A stretch of DNA of 41,221 bases, from the NCBI GenBank assembly GCA_015296065.1, contig DVDU01000099.1, forward strand, positions 1 to 41,221. The letters are read 5' to 3'. Source of the stretch: Oscillatoriaceae cyanobacterium M33_DOE_052. Its GTDB lineage: Bacteria; Cyanobacteriota; Cyanobacteriia; Cyanobacteriales; Laspinemataceae. Positions 24,901-32,104 of the stretch are shown here, in pieces. The stretch's first letter is position 1. Every line of letters begins with the position of its first letter. A program made the translations under genes and the position numbers. The notes beneath the pieces are model-generated. The model was given only the letters and a program-made list of their open reading frames with translations. It did not search any database and was not told the DNA's origin.

Positions 24901-27900
24901 ACCTCGCAGGAGGAGCAGCAGAAGTAAAAGGCTCTGCGGGAAATGGGAGATGGCAAGCGGCAGTTACTGGTACAACGATTAATTTAACCAAATTGCTTCC
25001 TAATTTGCCGTTTCCGGTGCAACTTGCTCAAGGTGATGTGAAACTATCGGGCACTACGGCTGCTTTAACTATAGCAGATACTATTGCCGATGGCGCGATA
25101 AAACTGGTCTCCCCGTCTCCCCGTCTCCCCGTCTCCCCGTCTCCTTTACTCCCCCTAGAAACTGCTTTTCGTTGGGATGGGGAAAAGCTACAAGTTTTGC
25201 AGGCGAAAGCTCCCGGTTTCGAGGCTAACGGGGTGGCTTTTATCGATGCCAAGAGTCAACCGGTGCCGGTGTTAAAGTCGTTTGATTTTAATTTGAATGC
25301 GCAACAGTTTGATTTAGCGAATTTACCTTTGCCGGTGGATATGGTGCGGCAGTATTTACCTGGGGATGATATAGTATTGGCCGGTTTGGCGGATTTCCAA
25401 GGGCAAATCAAGGGCAGCGCCAGAAAAGAGCAAGTTGGAGGGTTGCCTCTACCTTTTGACCTGCAGGTGGATGGGAATTTACGGGTGCAAAATTTGGTGG
25501 CAATGGGGCGGAATTTTGCCCCGGAAATGGCGGGGATGGTGCGGGTGGATACGCGAGAGGAAATATCCTTTTGGTTGTCTGGGGGTGAGGATAAAATCGA
25601 GCTGGCGGTGAAAACTGCGGGCTGGAATTTCGGCGCGGGAGGAAATTTATATCCTCAGTGGCTGTTGGCGGCGGTGAAGCAGGGGGAAATTAGCTTAGAA
25701 GCTCGGTTGGAAAGGGAGCGGTTGCTGGTATCTTTGGCTAATTTTCCTTTGGAATTCTTGCAGTTAGCTCCGGCGCCAGAATTGGGTTTTGATGCAGTAA
25801 CTGGTAGTTTGAGTGGTGAGGGAGATTTTGATTTACGGCGAATGGTGGGTAAGGGGGAAATTGTGGTTGCCCACCCGCGTTTGGGTTATTTGCAGGCGGT
25901 GGAGTTGAAAACTCAGGCGATTTATGATGGGGAGAGTTTGACTTTGGGTGATGGCTTGTTGCGGCTGCAAAATAGCAGTTATTCATTTAATGCTCGGATT
26001 GTGCCGGGGGATAATCCGGCGGTGGAGGGTAAAATTACGGTCACTGATGGGGAATTGGGCGATATTATGGCGGCGATGCGGTGGTTTACTCTTGAGGATT
26101 TGCAAAGGGGTTTGATGCCGCCACAATATGCGAAAAAGGAGGCAGTAGATTCGGTGTCTGTGGGGGTTTCTGATGCTTCTTTACTGATGCAGTTGCGCCG
26201 GTTGTCGGAGATTACGGCGTTGTTGCAGAAAACGGCGGCGGTACGTCAGACGCCGGGAACGCCGGAAATGTTGGATGTGCGGGGGAAATTTAGCGGCGAA
26301 ATTGGGTTTGCGGGGACGCTGGCGACGGGGATAAGTGCGGATTTTAATTTGGAAGGACGCGCATTACAGTGGTTGCCACAGTTGCCTTATCACGAGGTGG
26401 TAGGTGTGGAGGTGGTGAAAAATGAGGGACGGGTAATTGATGTGGAGCGGGCTATTGTGCGGGGGAGTTTTAAGGATGGGGTGGTGACTTTTAATCCGCT
26501 ACGCTTGGAGGCGAAAGGAGATAAGGGTACGGTGGTTTCTTTTGTGGGCAGTTTGGGTCTGGAAAATCAATTGGGGCAGGTGCGGGTGGAAAATCTGGCG
26601 GTGGCGGATTTACGCAATTTTATCGATACTCAGGGATATGAGGTGGATGGTTGGGTGAATTTAAAGGCGACGGTGGCGGGGAGTATTCTAAATCCGCAGG
26701 CTTTGGGTGAGGTGAGTTTTTCTGAGGTGCGGTTGAATGGGGAGCCGCTGGAGAATTTGCGCGGGAGTTTTAATTATGCCCAATCTCGGTTAAATTTTAG
26801 TACGATCGCGCCGTCTAATTTACAGGTAACGGCGAGTTTACCGGTGCCACCGACGCCGGATAATAATGCGATTAGTTTTAGTGGGAATATTAGTGATGAT
26901 GGGTTGAAGTTGATTAATATTTTGAGCGGGAAGCAGGTGGAATGGGTGACGGGTTCGGGTCGGGTGGATATTGAGGCACGAGCCCGGTGGGATACGGAAA
27001 AGGGTAGGATTACGGAGTTGGTGGCTACGGGTGATGCTAGTTTTGAGGATGCCACGATTAATTCTTTGGCGCTCCCGGAACCGCTAACGGGGGTGCGGGG
27101 AAAGGCGCGGTTTGAGCGCGATCGGGTCTTTGTGGAAACCGCGAAGGGGACTTTTAGCAAGGGTTTGGTAGAAGCTACGGGGGTTTTGCCTTTGTATCAA
27201 CCGTTATCCCCAACGGATTCTGATGCGGGCAATCCTTTAACTGTGGTTTTGGAGGGGATAAAAATCAATCTCAAGGGGTTGTATAGTGGGGGGGTTGAGG
27301 GCAGGGTTTCTGTGGAAGGTACGTTTTTATCTCCGCAAATTGGCGGCAATGTTTCCCTGTTTGATGGGGTGGTGTTATTGCCGGATCCTTCGCAGCAGGT
27401 GGCGGCTCCTCCCCCACCAGAAACCGAGGAGGTGGTAGCGCCACGTTATGATAATTTGCGGTTGCGGTTGCGGGACAATGTGCGGGTGGTTAGTCCGCCG
27501 CTGTTGGAGTTTGTGGCGCAGGGGAATCTCCAGGTTAATGGGTTTATTGATGATGTGCCGAATTTGAATATTAAAGGTGTGATTCGCCTGTTGCGGGGAC
27601 GGGTGAATTTATGGACGACCCAGTTTCGTTTGGAGCGGGGTTATGAGCATTTCGCTCGGTTTGTGGGGGATTCTGACCCGGTTTTACAGGTGCGTTTGAT
27701 TGCGTCGGTGCCAGAGGTGACGCGGCGAGAAACTGTGGCTTCGGGTTCTTCGGCGGAAATTGCGGAGAACATTAATACGACGATCGGGACAGTGCGCACG
27801 GTGCGGGTGCAGGCGGGGGTTAATGGTCGCTCTTCTCAGTTGTTGGATCTGTTGGAGCTGAAGAGTTCCCCGCCACGGGATGAGGGGGAAATTGTGGCGT

Positions 27901-28265
27901 TGATTGGGGGGGGTTTTATTACGACTTTGGGGCGGGCGGATAGTCCTTTGGCGATCGCCAACCTCGCTGGGGGCGCTTTGCTCAACAATGTTCAGGATGT
28001 AATTGGTAATACTCTCAATCTCAGCGAATTTCGTCTCGCTCCCTCTCTGGTGAAATCTGGTAGGTCAACCCAACTGGCTTTAGAAGCGGAAGCTGGTATC
28101 GATGTCACGGATAATTTATCGGTTTCGGTGTTCCGCATTCTCTTGGAAAATCAAACTACTCGTTATAATGTGCGCTATCGTTTTAATGATAAAATCCTGG
28201 TGCGCGGTTCCACGGATTTTCAGGGTGATACTCAAGCCGGAGTAGAGTTTGAGTTTAGATTTTAG
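21927..28265 (+). CDS. tamB: Translocation and assembly module TamB-like protein
   Basis: About 2112 residues, AsmA/TamB superfamily. An N-terminal signal anchor (about 15-40, IGVSLILLIAVGGIAYLRYF) is followed by a very long beta-rich periplasmic region. The C-terminal TamB (DUF490) domain has LLELKSSPPRDEGEIVALIGGGFITTLG, and the end NVRYRFNDKILVRGSTDF...GVEFEFRF is typical. Such proteins bridge inner and outer membranes in lipid transport or outer-membrane protein assembly. I choose ATG 21927 (MNKSPKPK); the in-frame TTG 21852 adds 25 unlikely residues. Between 23541 and 24951 the W of a WQA motif recurs seven times, 210-249 bases apart, showing about 80-residue internal repeats. A (GTCTCCCC)n minisatellite at 25107-25144 is in frame. 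Confidence 0.92.
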   Translation: MNKSPKPKILGQSLRVSAAIGVSLILLIAVGGIAYLRYFVNNKLSPLVAKELSQLINRPVEIGSVKSFSLTGLRIGASALPASKEDPDFATVPEVSVAYNPLLLLSTRTLNLDITLINPELYVEQDEAGNWLQLKLKTKPEASGPIKIQLDNIRIRNASLVLVPNPQKRAKLMAVGNLAAKTPPPAPVAIRKLNGKAEFSNQQKQVNYEVTGQPDSGGVVNIQGESLLQSPLRTKIFIRGTDLAAKPIMPLIPNVPIEAYSGEIDCNLGIELEETEVLSWQGTAGFKNITGQLAGLQKGISGASGILKFRELAVDLDNTVAIYGQLPLRLSGSIDTESEYNLSIEIPPANQEQFIKTLDLEIPVPVMAEAAGDLRVTGALNNPILSGVVATTKTSRIDLVDFSKIRAEFKIENDILTLEDLQAKPVVGGSISGKGTMLLGEVSKISIALRADDLPGDKLGEIYSGEPVGVKIGAIGADVEVSGSATAPLTTIQWQAPNALYPATGQLQITKETTTFNNTIIQIGGGRLRAEGQLIKNNWQAILRGEQIQLSPLIDPKLTADNPQLTTFLDTNPAIISSRATLSGNLSSFAPADIIAEGEMKLAISNSIITATGNSRGGKWQATASFNDGKTLSLNQFAADIPLPVGLSGGSVTVVGNTDLFTTTNNTTPPPEPLKQIAASGTLQLDVKGIATGVKFDLQKGQWQAAVNLAPNTPLESIFALMQLNSFANSDNSSVQFARAQLSGNVDARDIKDIAVVGEAQLNLSGGTSSLSGSLRGGFWQAEAKITPGTPFPLNPIAPQLPVAVAITEGNIKGSGTTDALLNPEPTAIIEAISLSGAAKLNVAGGAATISGTLAQGRWQAEAKITPGTPFALNPIAPQIPIPVTLTDAAFKGSGTTAAILNNLEPMALLGSINASGEARVKIGGGDATLGGSLRAGEWQAAISGSEIALNGLAPQLPVPVMLRQGSFVGSGSVAKIMSLEDMIASGDAQLDLAGGAAEVKGSAGNGRWQAAVTGTTINLTKLLPNLPFPVQLAQGDVKLSGTTAALTIADTIADGAIKLVSPSPRLPVSPSPLLPLETAFRWDGEKLQVLQAKAPGFEANGVAFIDAKSQPVPVLKSFDFNLNAQQFDLANLPLPVDMVRQYLPGDDIVLAGLADFQGQIKGSARKEQVGGLPLPFDLQVDGNLRVQNLVAMGRNFAPEMAGMVRVDTREEISFWLSGGEDKIELAVKTAGWNFGAGGNLYPQWLLAAVKQGEISLEARLERERLLVSLANFPLEFLQLAPAPELGFDAVTGSLSGEGDFDLRRMVGKGEIVVAHPRLGYLQAVELKTQAIYDGESLTLGDGLLRLQNSSYSFNARIVPGDNPAVEGKITVTDGELGDIMAAMRWFTLEDLQRGLMPPQYAKKEAVDSVSVGVSDASLLMQLRRLSEITALLQKTAAVRQTPGTPEMLDVRGKFSGEIGFAGTLATGISADFNLEGRALQWLPQLPYHEVVGVEVVKNEGRVIDVERAIVRGSFKDGVVTFNPLRLEAKGDKGTVVSFVGSLGLENQLGQVRVENLAVADLRNFIDTQGYEVDGWVNLKATVAGSILNPQALGEVSFSEVRLNGEPLENLRGSFNYAQSRLNFSTIAPSNLQVTASLPVPPTPDNNAISFSGNISDDGLKLINILSGKQVEWVTGSGRVDIEARARWDTEKGRITELVATGDASFEDATINSLALPEPLTGVRGKARFERDRVFVETAKGTFSKGLVEATGVLPLYQPLSPTDSDAGNPLTVVLEGIKINLKGLYSGGVEGRVSVEGTFLSPQIGGNVSLFDGVVLLPDPSQQVAAPPPPETEEVVAPRYDNLRLRLRDNVRVVSPPLLEFVAQGNLQVNGFIDDVPNLNIKGVIRLLRGRVNLWTTQFRLERGYEHFARFVGDSDPVLQVRLIASVPEVTRRETVASGSSAEIAENINTTIGTVRTVRVQAGVNGRSSQLLDLLELKSSPPRDEGEIVALIGGGFITTLGRADSPLAIANLAGGALLNNVQDVIGNTLNLSEFRLAPSLVKSGRSTQLALEAEAGIDVTDNLSVSVFRILLENQTTRYNVRYRFNDKILVRGSTDFQGDTQAGVEFEFRF
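25107..25144 (+). repeat. In-frame minisatellite inside tamB
   Basis: GTCTCCCC repeated four times plus GTCTCCTT, reading as V-S-P-S-P-R-L-P-V-S-P-S-P-L-L-P within the TamB-like protein. The unit is the same as in the intergenic arrays at 80-135 and 21541-21685. Because three 8-base units make 24 bases, only copy-number steps of three keep the frame. Confidence 0.9.
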
Positions 28266-28413
28266 GTGTTTTCATTGGGGTAAATAAAGTTTCTTCCGGT
28301 GATGGCGTCATTGATATCAAGTCCGATAGCTTCGTTGGTGAATCAATCCAGCAATTCTCTCCCCCTCACCCTAAAACCGCGAATTGTCAAGTGGTTTTAT
28401 TTCTTTTTTCCAG

Positions 28414-28462
28414 AATTGAGTTAAAATAATATATATTAGATGACTATTGGAGGTTAATCACC
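28414..28462 (+). promoter_or_regulatory. Duplicated leader with ribosome-binding site, copy 1
   Basis: From AATTGAGTTA to the start codon this 49-base leader aligns with 28963-29012 at about three bases in four. Both end in TGGAGGTTAATCACC, with GGAGG nine bases before ATG. It marks the upstream edge of a duplicated gene module. The AATTGAGTTA and TATATT elements could be promoter parts, but their spacing is not a standard one. Confidence 0.55.
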
Positions 28463-28783
28463 ATGAGAAAAATCTCAGAAAATCATCAAAAGCCGCGTCT
28501 GGGCGGGGTCTTCCCGGAACTCAACTACACGCCGGAAGAGCTAGCCAGACTAGAGGCAGAAAGGGATGCTTTATTCCAGCGGTGTAACGCAATTTTCCGG
28601 GCGGTTCAGCCGGAACTCATCAACGACCACTACGACTGGTTTATGGTCATCGAGCCCGAAAGTGGGGACTATTTCATCGATAAAGATGAAGATGTGGCCA
28701 AACAGAAGGCAGATGCAAAATATCCCAATTGCCGAGGAGTGATTTTCTGCATCAATGAAACGGGAGCCTGTGAAAAAATATGA
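28463..28783 (+). CDS. Small conserved protein of protease-linked module, copy 1
   Basis: A 106-residue acidic protein without signal peptide. Its C-terminal half, DWFMVIEPESGDYFIDKDEDVAKQKADAKYPN, is nearly the same as in the paralogue at 29013-29333, and the family's NETGAC ending is shared. I do not recognise a named domain; the predicted pattern is helix, then a small beta-alpha unit. GGAGG (28449-28453) fits the start. The stop overlaps the ATG of a truncated aspartyl-protease remnant (28780-28869), as the intact copy overlaps an intact protease. Such pairs recur in filamentous cyanobacteria; the role is unknown. Confidence 0.75.
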   Translation: MRKISENHQKPRLGGVFPELNYTPEELARLEAERDALFQRCNAIFRAVQPELINDHYDWFMVIEPESGDYFIDKDEDVAKQKADAKYPNCRGVIFCINETGACEKI

Positions 28784-28869
28784 TTTCAGGGGAGGTAAAC
28801 CGAAAGGGTGAGTTACTGTTTGTCCTTTGTCCTTTGTCCTTGGGAAAAGAAACCGGGTTTCTACGATAA
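28780..28869 (+). pseudogene. Truncated aspartyl-protease gene replaced by repeats
   Basis: The frame starts ATG 28780 and reads MISGEVNRKGELL, matching MITGEFNQKGELE at the start of the protease gene at 29330. After codon 13 the match ends in TTTGTCCTTTGTCC repeats and the double palindrome, giving a stop at 28867-28869 after 29 codons. The catalytic DTG motif is lost. The break point is exactly where the repeat array begins. Confidence 0.8.
28819..28842. repeat. Short TTTGTCC array at the protease break point
   Basis: TTTGTCC repeated three times with a final TTGGG, directly after the last bases shared with the intact protease gene. It is followed by the double palindrome at 28848-28912, the same neighbour order as at 11651-11787. 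Confidence 0.75.
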
Positions 28870-28912
28870 TTTTTGCATCATATCCGAGGTTGGTTTAAGA
28901 AACCCGGTTTCT
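28848..28912. repeat. Double palindrome repeat AGAAACC-N-GGTTTCT, copy 2
   Basis: AGAAACC-G-GGTTTCT (28848-28862) and AGAAACC-C-GGTTTCT (28898-28912) start 50 bases apart, the same as copy 1 at 11723-11787. The 35-base interiors are only partly similar, while the palindromes and their spacing are kept. Confidence 0.8.
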
Positions 28913-29012
28913 GGAGTAATCAATTCGCTAATTTTTATTAATTTTTTATTTTTTTCTAGCTCAATTGAGTTATAAGAAGAAATATCAGATAACCACTGGA
29001 GGTTAATCACCC

Positions 29013-29333
29013 ATGAAGAACATATCAGAGACTCATTTCAATCCGCGTCTGGGCAGGGTATTCCCCGGTCGCCAACTAACCGCAGAAGAAATAGAGCTTA
29101 GAGAGGCGGAATTACAAAAATTAATGAAACGGTGTGACGAAATTTTCGAGGCGGCGAAACCTCACCTGATTGACGATTACTATGACTGGTTTATGGTCAT
29201 TGAACCGGAGAGTGGGGACTATTTTATCGACCCAGACGACATGGTGGCAGAACAAAAAGCTGATGCCAAATACCCGAATGCCCGTTGTGTGGTGTACCGC
29301 ATCAATGAAACCGGAGCCTGTCATCGAGTATGA
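29013..29333 (+). CDS. Small conserved protein of protease-linked module, copy 2
   Basis: A 106-residue paralogue of the gene at 28463. DWFMVIEPESGDYFIDPDDMVAEQKADAKYPNARCVVY and the NETGAC ending are shared; the N-terminal half is more divergent. GGAGG upstream supports the ATG at 29013. Its stop overlaps the start of the aspartyl-protease gene by four bases (ATGA), so the two are translationally coupled. The protein could be the protease's partner or substrate; this is inferred from gene order only. It may be one half of an undescribed two-gene module. Confidence 0.78.
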   Translation: MKNISETHFNPRLGRVFPGRQLTAEEIELREAELQKLMKRCDEIFEAAKPHLIDDYYDWFMVIEPESGDYFIDPDDMVAEQKADAKYPNARCVVYRINETGACHRV

Positions 29334-29695
29334 TTACTGGCGAGTTTAACCAAAAGGGTGAGTTAGAGTTTAATATCACTGTGATTGCCGCTGATGACAC
29401 CCTTTTCCCAGTTCGGGCAATTCTCGATACCGGTTTCAATGATTGGCTGCTGATTAATAACGAAGATGCGCAGGATTTGGGGTGGGTGCAGCAGCGGAAA
29501 CCAAGAACAGTCCAGACAGCAGGTGGGATAAGAGTTTTTAATCTCTACGAGGGAATTGTACTGATTGATGGTGAGGAGCTTATTGTCAGGGTTTTGGCAG
29601 GAGACGAAATTAAAGAAATTCTCCTGGGGCTGCGTTGGTTGCGGTTCAAGCGACTGGTGGCGGATTTTGCCGCTGGAGTTTTGACTTTAGGGTAG
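29330..29695 (+). CDS. Clan AA (retropepsin-like) aspartic protease
   Basis: A 121-residue single-domain aspartic protease. The catalytic motif is D33-T34-G35 in VRAILDTGFNDWLLI. The C-terminal half has EILLGLRWLRFKRLVADFAAGVLTL, the hydrophobic-G-L pattern that closes the retropepsin-type fold. At this size it must act as a dimer, giving two DTG loops. No signal peptide, so cytoplasmic. It is translationally coupled to the small gene upstream. The first copy of the module has lost this gene (28780-28869). Confidence 0.85.
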   Translation: MITGEFNQKGELEFNITVIAADDTLFPVRAILDTGFNDWLLINNEDAQDLGWVQQRKPRTVQTAGGIRVFNLYEGIVLIDGEELIVRVLAGDEIKEILLGLRWLRFKRLVADFAAGVLTLG

Positions 29696-29790
29696 GGGAA
29701 TTTGGGGTGATCGCTTTGTGAACCTGACGGTTTGTCCCTGGAAGTTGGGGACGGGGGCAAGGGGCGATCGCACTTAGGGGCAAAACTGAC

Positions 29791-30177
29791 TTACTTCTTG
29801 GGAATAATGTGATGCTGAAGCCATTGTGTCAGTTGTTCTCGTCCTAAATCACCGGATGCCACTTGTAAAATAATTTGTTCTTGTTCGTCAACTGCAGCAG
29901 AAATTTCAAACCCATTCAGAACGAGGAAAACTTCCATTGCTGCGTGACCAATGCGTTTGTTACCATCTACAAAAGCATGGTTTTTAATTAAAGAAAATCC
30001 TAACGCCGCCGCTTTTTCTACAATAGTGGGATAAAGTTCATCTCCACCAAACATCATACGCGGTTGAGCTACAGCAGAGTCTAAGGCTCCCAAATTGGCA
30101 ACTCCAGCGATTCCACCAGATTGCTCCATGAGATGCCGATAAATTTCTAGTACCTCATCGAGTGTTAGATAACGCAT
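29791..30177 (-). CDS. doc: Death-on-curing (Doc/Fic) family toxin, copy 1
   Basis: A 128-residue Fic-fold protein. The core motif H67-A-F-V-D-G-N-K-R75 in KNHAFVDGNKRIGHAAMEVFL matches Doc, which phosphorylates elongation factor Tu and blocks translation. The N-terminal LTLDEVLEIYRHLMEQSGG is also Doc-like. It begins in TAATG overlapping the stop of the antitoxin gene by one base, as usual for coupled toxin-antitoxin pairs. It is nearly identical to the toxin at 39712-40098, and the similarity continues past the stop to about 29718. The motif is complete, so it should be active when not neutralised. Confidence 0.9.
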   Translation of the reverse strand: MRYLTLDEVLEIYRHLMEQSGGIAGVANLGALDSAVAQPRMMFGGDELYPTIVEKAAALGFSLIKNHAFVDGNKRIGHAAMEVFLVLNGFEISAAVDEQEQIILQVASGDLGREQLTQWLQHHIIPKK

Positions 30178-30374
30178 TATTTCAGTCGCTGATAAAGTTC
30201 TGTATTTTTGTTGAGAACGTATGCGATCGCGTTCTGAAATGAGACTTCCGGTTGATTCACCACTGCTTCTGCTCCCATTAAGAGCAATTCTTCTAGGGAT
30301 ACGCCCAAATGAGTGGCAGTGGCTTCTAGTTTTTGTAGCCGCTCTTCCGGAATTGTGATGGTGATAGTCTTCAT
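30177..30374 (-). CDS. Antitoxin of the Doc pair (short form)
   Basis: About 65 residues: a beta strand KTITITIPEERLQKLEATATHLGVSLEELLLMGAE that looks like a ribbon-helix-helix DNA-binding domain, then a toxin-binding tail (SFQNAIAYVLNKNTELYQRL). I start at the ATG 30374 because GGAGGAGACA lies just upstream; an earlier ATG at 30395 would include the ribosome-binding site in the gene. It would bind both the Doc toxin and its own promoter. The C-terminal tail is nearly the same as that of the longer antitoxin at 40098. Confidence 0.82.
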   Translation of the reverse strand: MKTITITIPEERLQKLEATATHLGVSLEELLLMGAEAVVNQPEVSFQNAIAYVLNKNTELYQRLK

Positions 30375-30547
30375 TGTCTCCTCCAGGTTTACCAATTATC
30401 TATCATAGTAGCACATCAAATTCGGTGATAATTTTGTCTGGAGACTGTGGTGGCAGATTGGTAATTTCATTTGGGGGAAAGGGCGATCGTCCCTGGGGGT
30501 GAGGACAGGGGGAAGGGGCAAGGGGCGATCGACCTTGGCTGCTCATT

Positions 30548-31183
30548 TTAAAATACTTTTATGGCTTCAGGTAATCTTTTGGCCTCTTGAAACCATTCAT
30601 CGTAAAGTTTTAATCCCATTTTTTTTGAAAATTCTTCAATAAATTCTACGCTGGAATTAACTGCCCATTTAGCACAACCATAGCCAAAGCATTTATCCGG
30701 AAAAAATGGATTTTGTACTCCTTCAGCAAATGGGTTTTCCTTGAACTTACCTTCGAGGTTTTTCCGCACTTTTTCGCGAGACGATTCCTCAGATTTTTCT
30801 ATATCATCACCCCAAGGTTCAGGTTTGTAATGGACTATAGCGTTCCGCAAATTAATCAAAATTTCAATCCTCTGATATAGATATTCTCCCCTATCAAATA
30901 ATTTTTTATCGGATACAGTCAACAAAGCTAGTTGGTACTTATCCAAAATATTTGGCTTTAGAGCGTCAAGTATGCGATAATTTCTAGGCTTTTCTTGGGT
31001 TGGTGTCTTCATATCAATTTCCCAAAAATTTGCTAGTCGTGAGACAATATTTGAATCTAAATTGCCAAAAAATTTATTTTTAACCTCAAACCTTGCTCGA
31101 CAAAAAAGCTCGTTGATATATGCTTCAACAAACATTACTGTGTAAACTACAGATGCCATTGCATAACAAGTATCTTTTTTCAT
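30548..31183 (-). CDS. HEPN-like protein, possible RNase
   Basis: A 211-residue largely helical protein. R113-N-A-I-V-H118 in ILINLRNAIVHYKPEPW matches the Rx4-6H motif of HEPN ribonucleases, preceded by helices (VMFVEAYINELFCRARFEV). HEPN proteins often serve as toxins or defence effectors cleaving RNA. No MNT nucleotidyltransferase or other partner is adjacent: the next genes are the Doc pair and a non-coding region. The family assignment rests on one motif and the fold pattern. The start ATG 31183 has no clear ribosome-binding site and the true N-terminus may differ. Confidence 0.6.
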   Translation of the reverse strand: MKKDTCYAMASVVYTVMFVEAYINELFCRARFEVKNKFFGNLDSNIVSRLANFWEIDMKTPTQEKPRNYRILDALKPNILDKYQLALLTVSDKKLFDRGEYLYQRIEILINLRNAIVHYKPEPWGDDIEKSEESSREKVRKNLEGKFKENPFAEGVQNPFFPDKCFGYGCAKWAVNSSVEFIEEFSKKMGLKLYDEWFQEAKRLPEAIKVF

Positions 31184-31967
31184 TAATTCGATCTGTTTTA
31201 ATTTTAGATATTCGGTTAATCAATCAAATAGTTGGGATGGATTTTTTTCTTATTCAATTTTGTGACTTTCTTGAGCCAAAATAACAGCGGAATTTAAATA
31301 TACAATAGATAAGTTGGGTATGGTAATCATGGTTTTTTTATTTGATGTTAGTTAAAACTACTTTTCGGCGATGCTGTCACAACACGCTAATACACACTCT
31401 ATTACACTGTAAATTCACACAAACGCAATTTTTTGCTATGGATTACAGACACAGCAAGACAATATTTGATCTGGTTTATTCCATGCCATTTCTATAGCAA
31501 CTATAATTTGGGGCACAATTACCTCTCCCGAACAGCTTTGACTAATTGCACATAGCGCATACCTAACCTAGATAACCCTACGCCGAAATTTACCACCTCC
31601 ATGACTCTACCTTAATCCCTCAACGGAGTTTTGTCCATCCGTAATAATACTTAATTTTAGAAATTTTTAATAAATCTCCAGAATCCATAGCAAAACAACA
31701 TGAATTAGTCAAGATTGACCTCATCCTGTAATCTGGGGCAACATTGTCACAAAAACTACAGAAATTACCCCAAAAAATACCTCTAACATCCCATCAGTAG
31801 CGATGCAATGACTCTGAGATACCCCCATAGCCACACAATCTCTACCTCCATACAAACCCCAACCATCAACCCGATTTCACCTTCCCAGAGGGGACGCGAA
31901 GACGGGAACCTGGGGTTGGTTTAAGGTTCCACTTACCTATCGGCTGTCAACGCCAAATTTACGCAAA
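31184..31967. other. 780-bp AT-rich intergenic region, two short minus-strand frames
   Basis: No recognised gene, tRNA or known riboswitch. On the minus strand are two adjacent short frames: 31620-31688 (22 residues, MDSGDLLKISKIKYYYGWTK...) and 31519-31602 (27 residues, MEVVNFGVGLSRLGMRYVQL...). The second has an in-frame stop just upstream of its ATG, so it is a complete frame and could form an amphipathic helix. Whether either is translated is unknown. The region lies upstream of the HEPN-like gene and downstream of the DUF928 gene. Confidence 0.5.
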
Positions 31968-32104
31968 TTGTCATTTGTCCTTGGTCATTTGTCATTTGTC
32001 CTTTGTCAGGGGAGCAATTACAAGGGACCAGTGACAAGGGACAAGGGACAAGGGACCAGTGACCAGGGACAAATGACCAATAACAAGAGACCAAGGACAA
32101 ATGA
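31968..32104. repeat. GACAAA/TTTGTC repeat array
   Basis: TTTGTCATTTGTCC-type units (to about 32007) are followed by inverted GACAAGGGACAAGGGACC / GGACAAATGACC units up to the DUF928 stop codon. An open frame of 116 codons across this array and into the antisense of the DUF928 gene is an artefact of the repeat. Confidence 0.85.

Noticed and set aside
23541-24951. Regular repeats at 210-249-base spacing as a possible array
   Set aside because: They keep frame and code for similar protein units, so this is internal duplication within the TamB-like protein.
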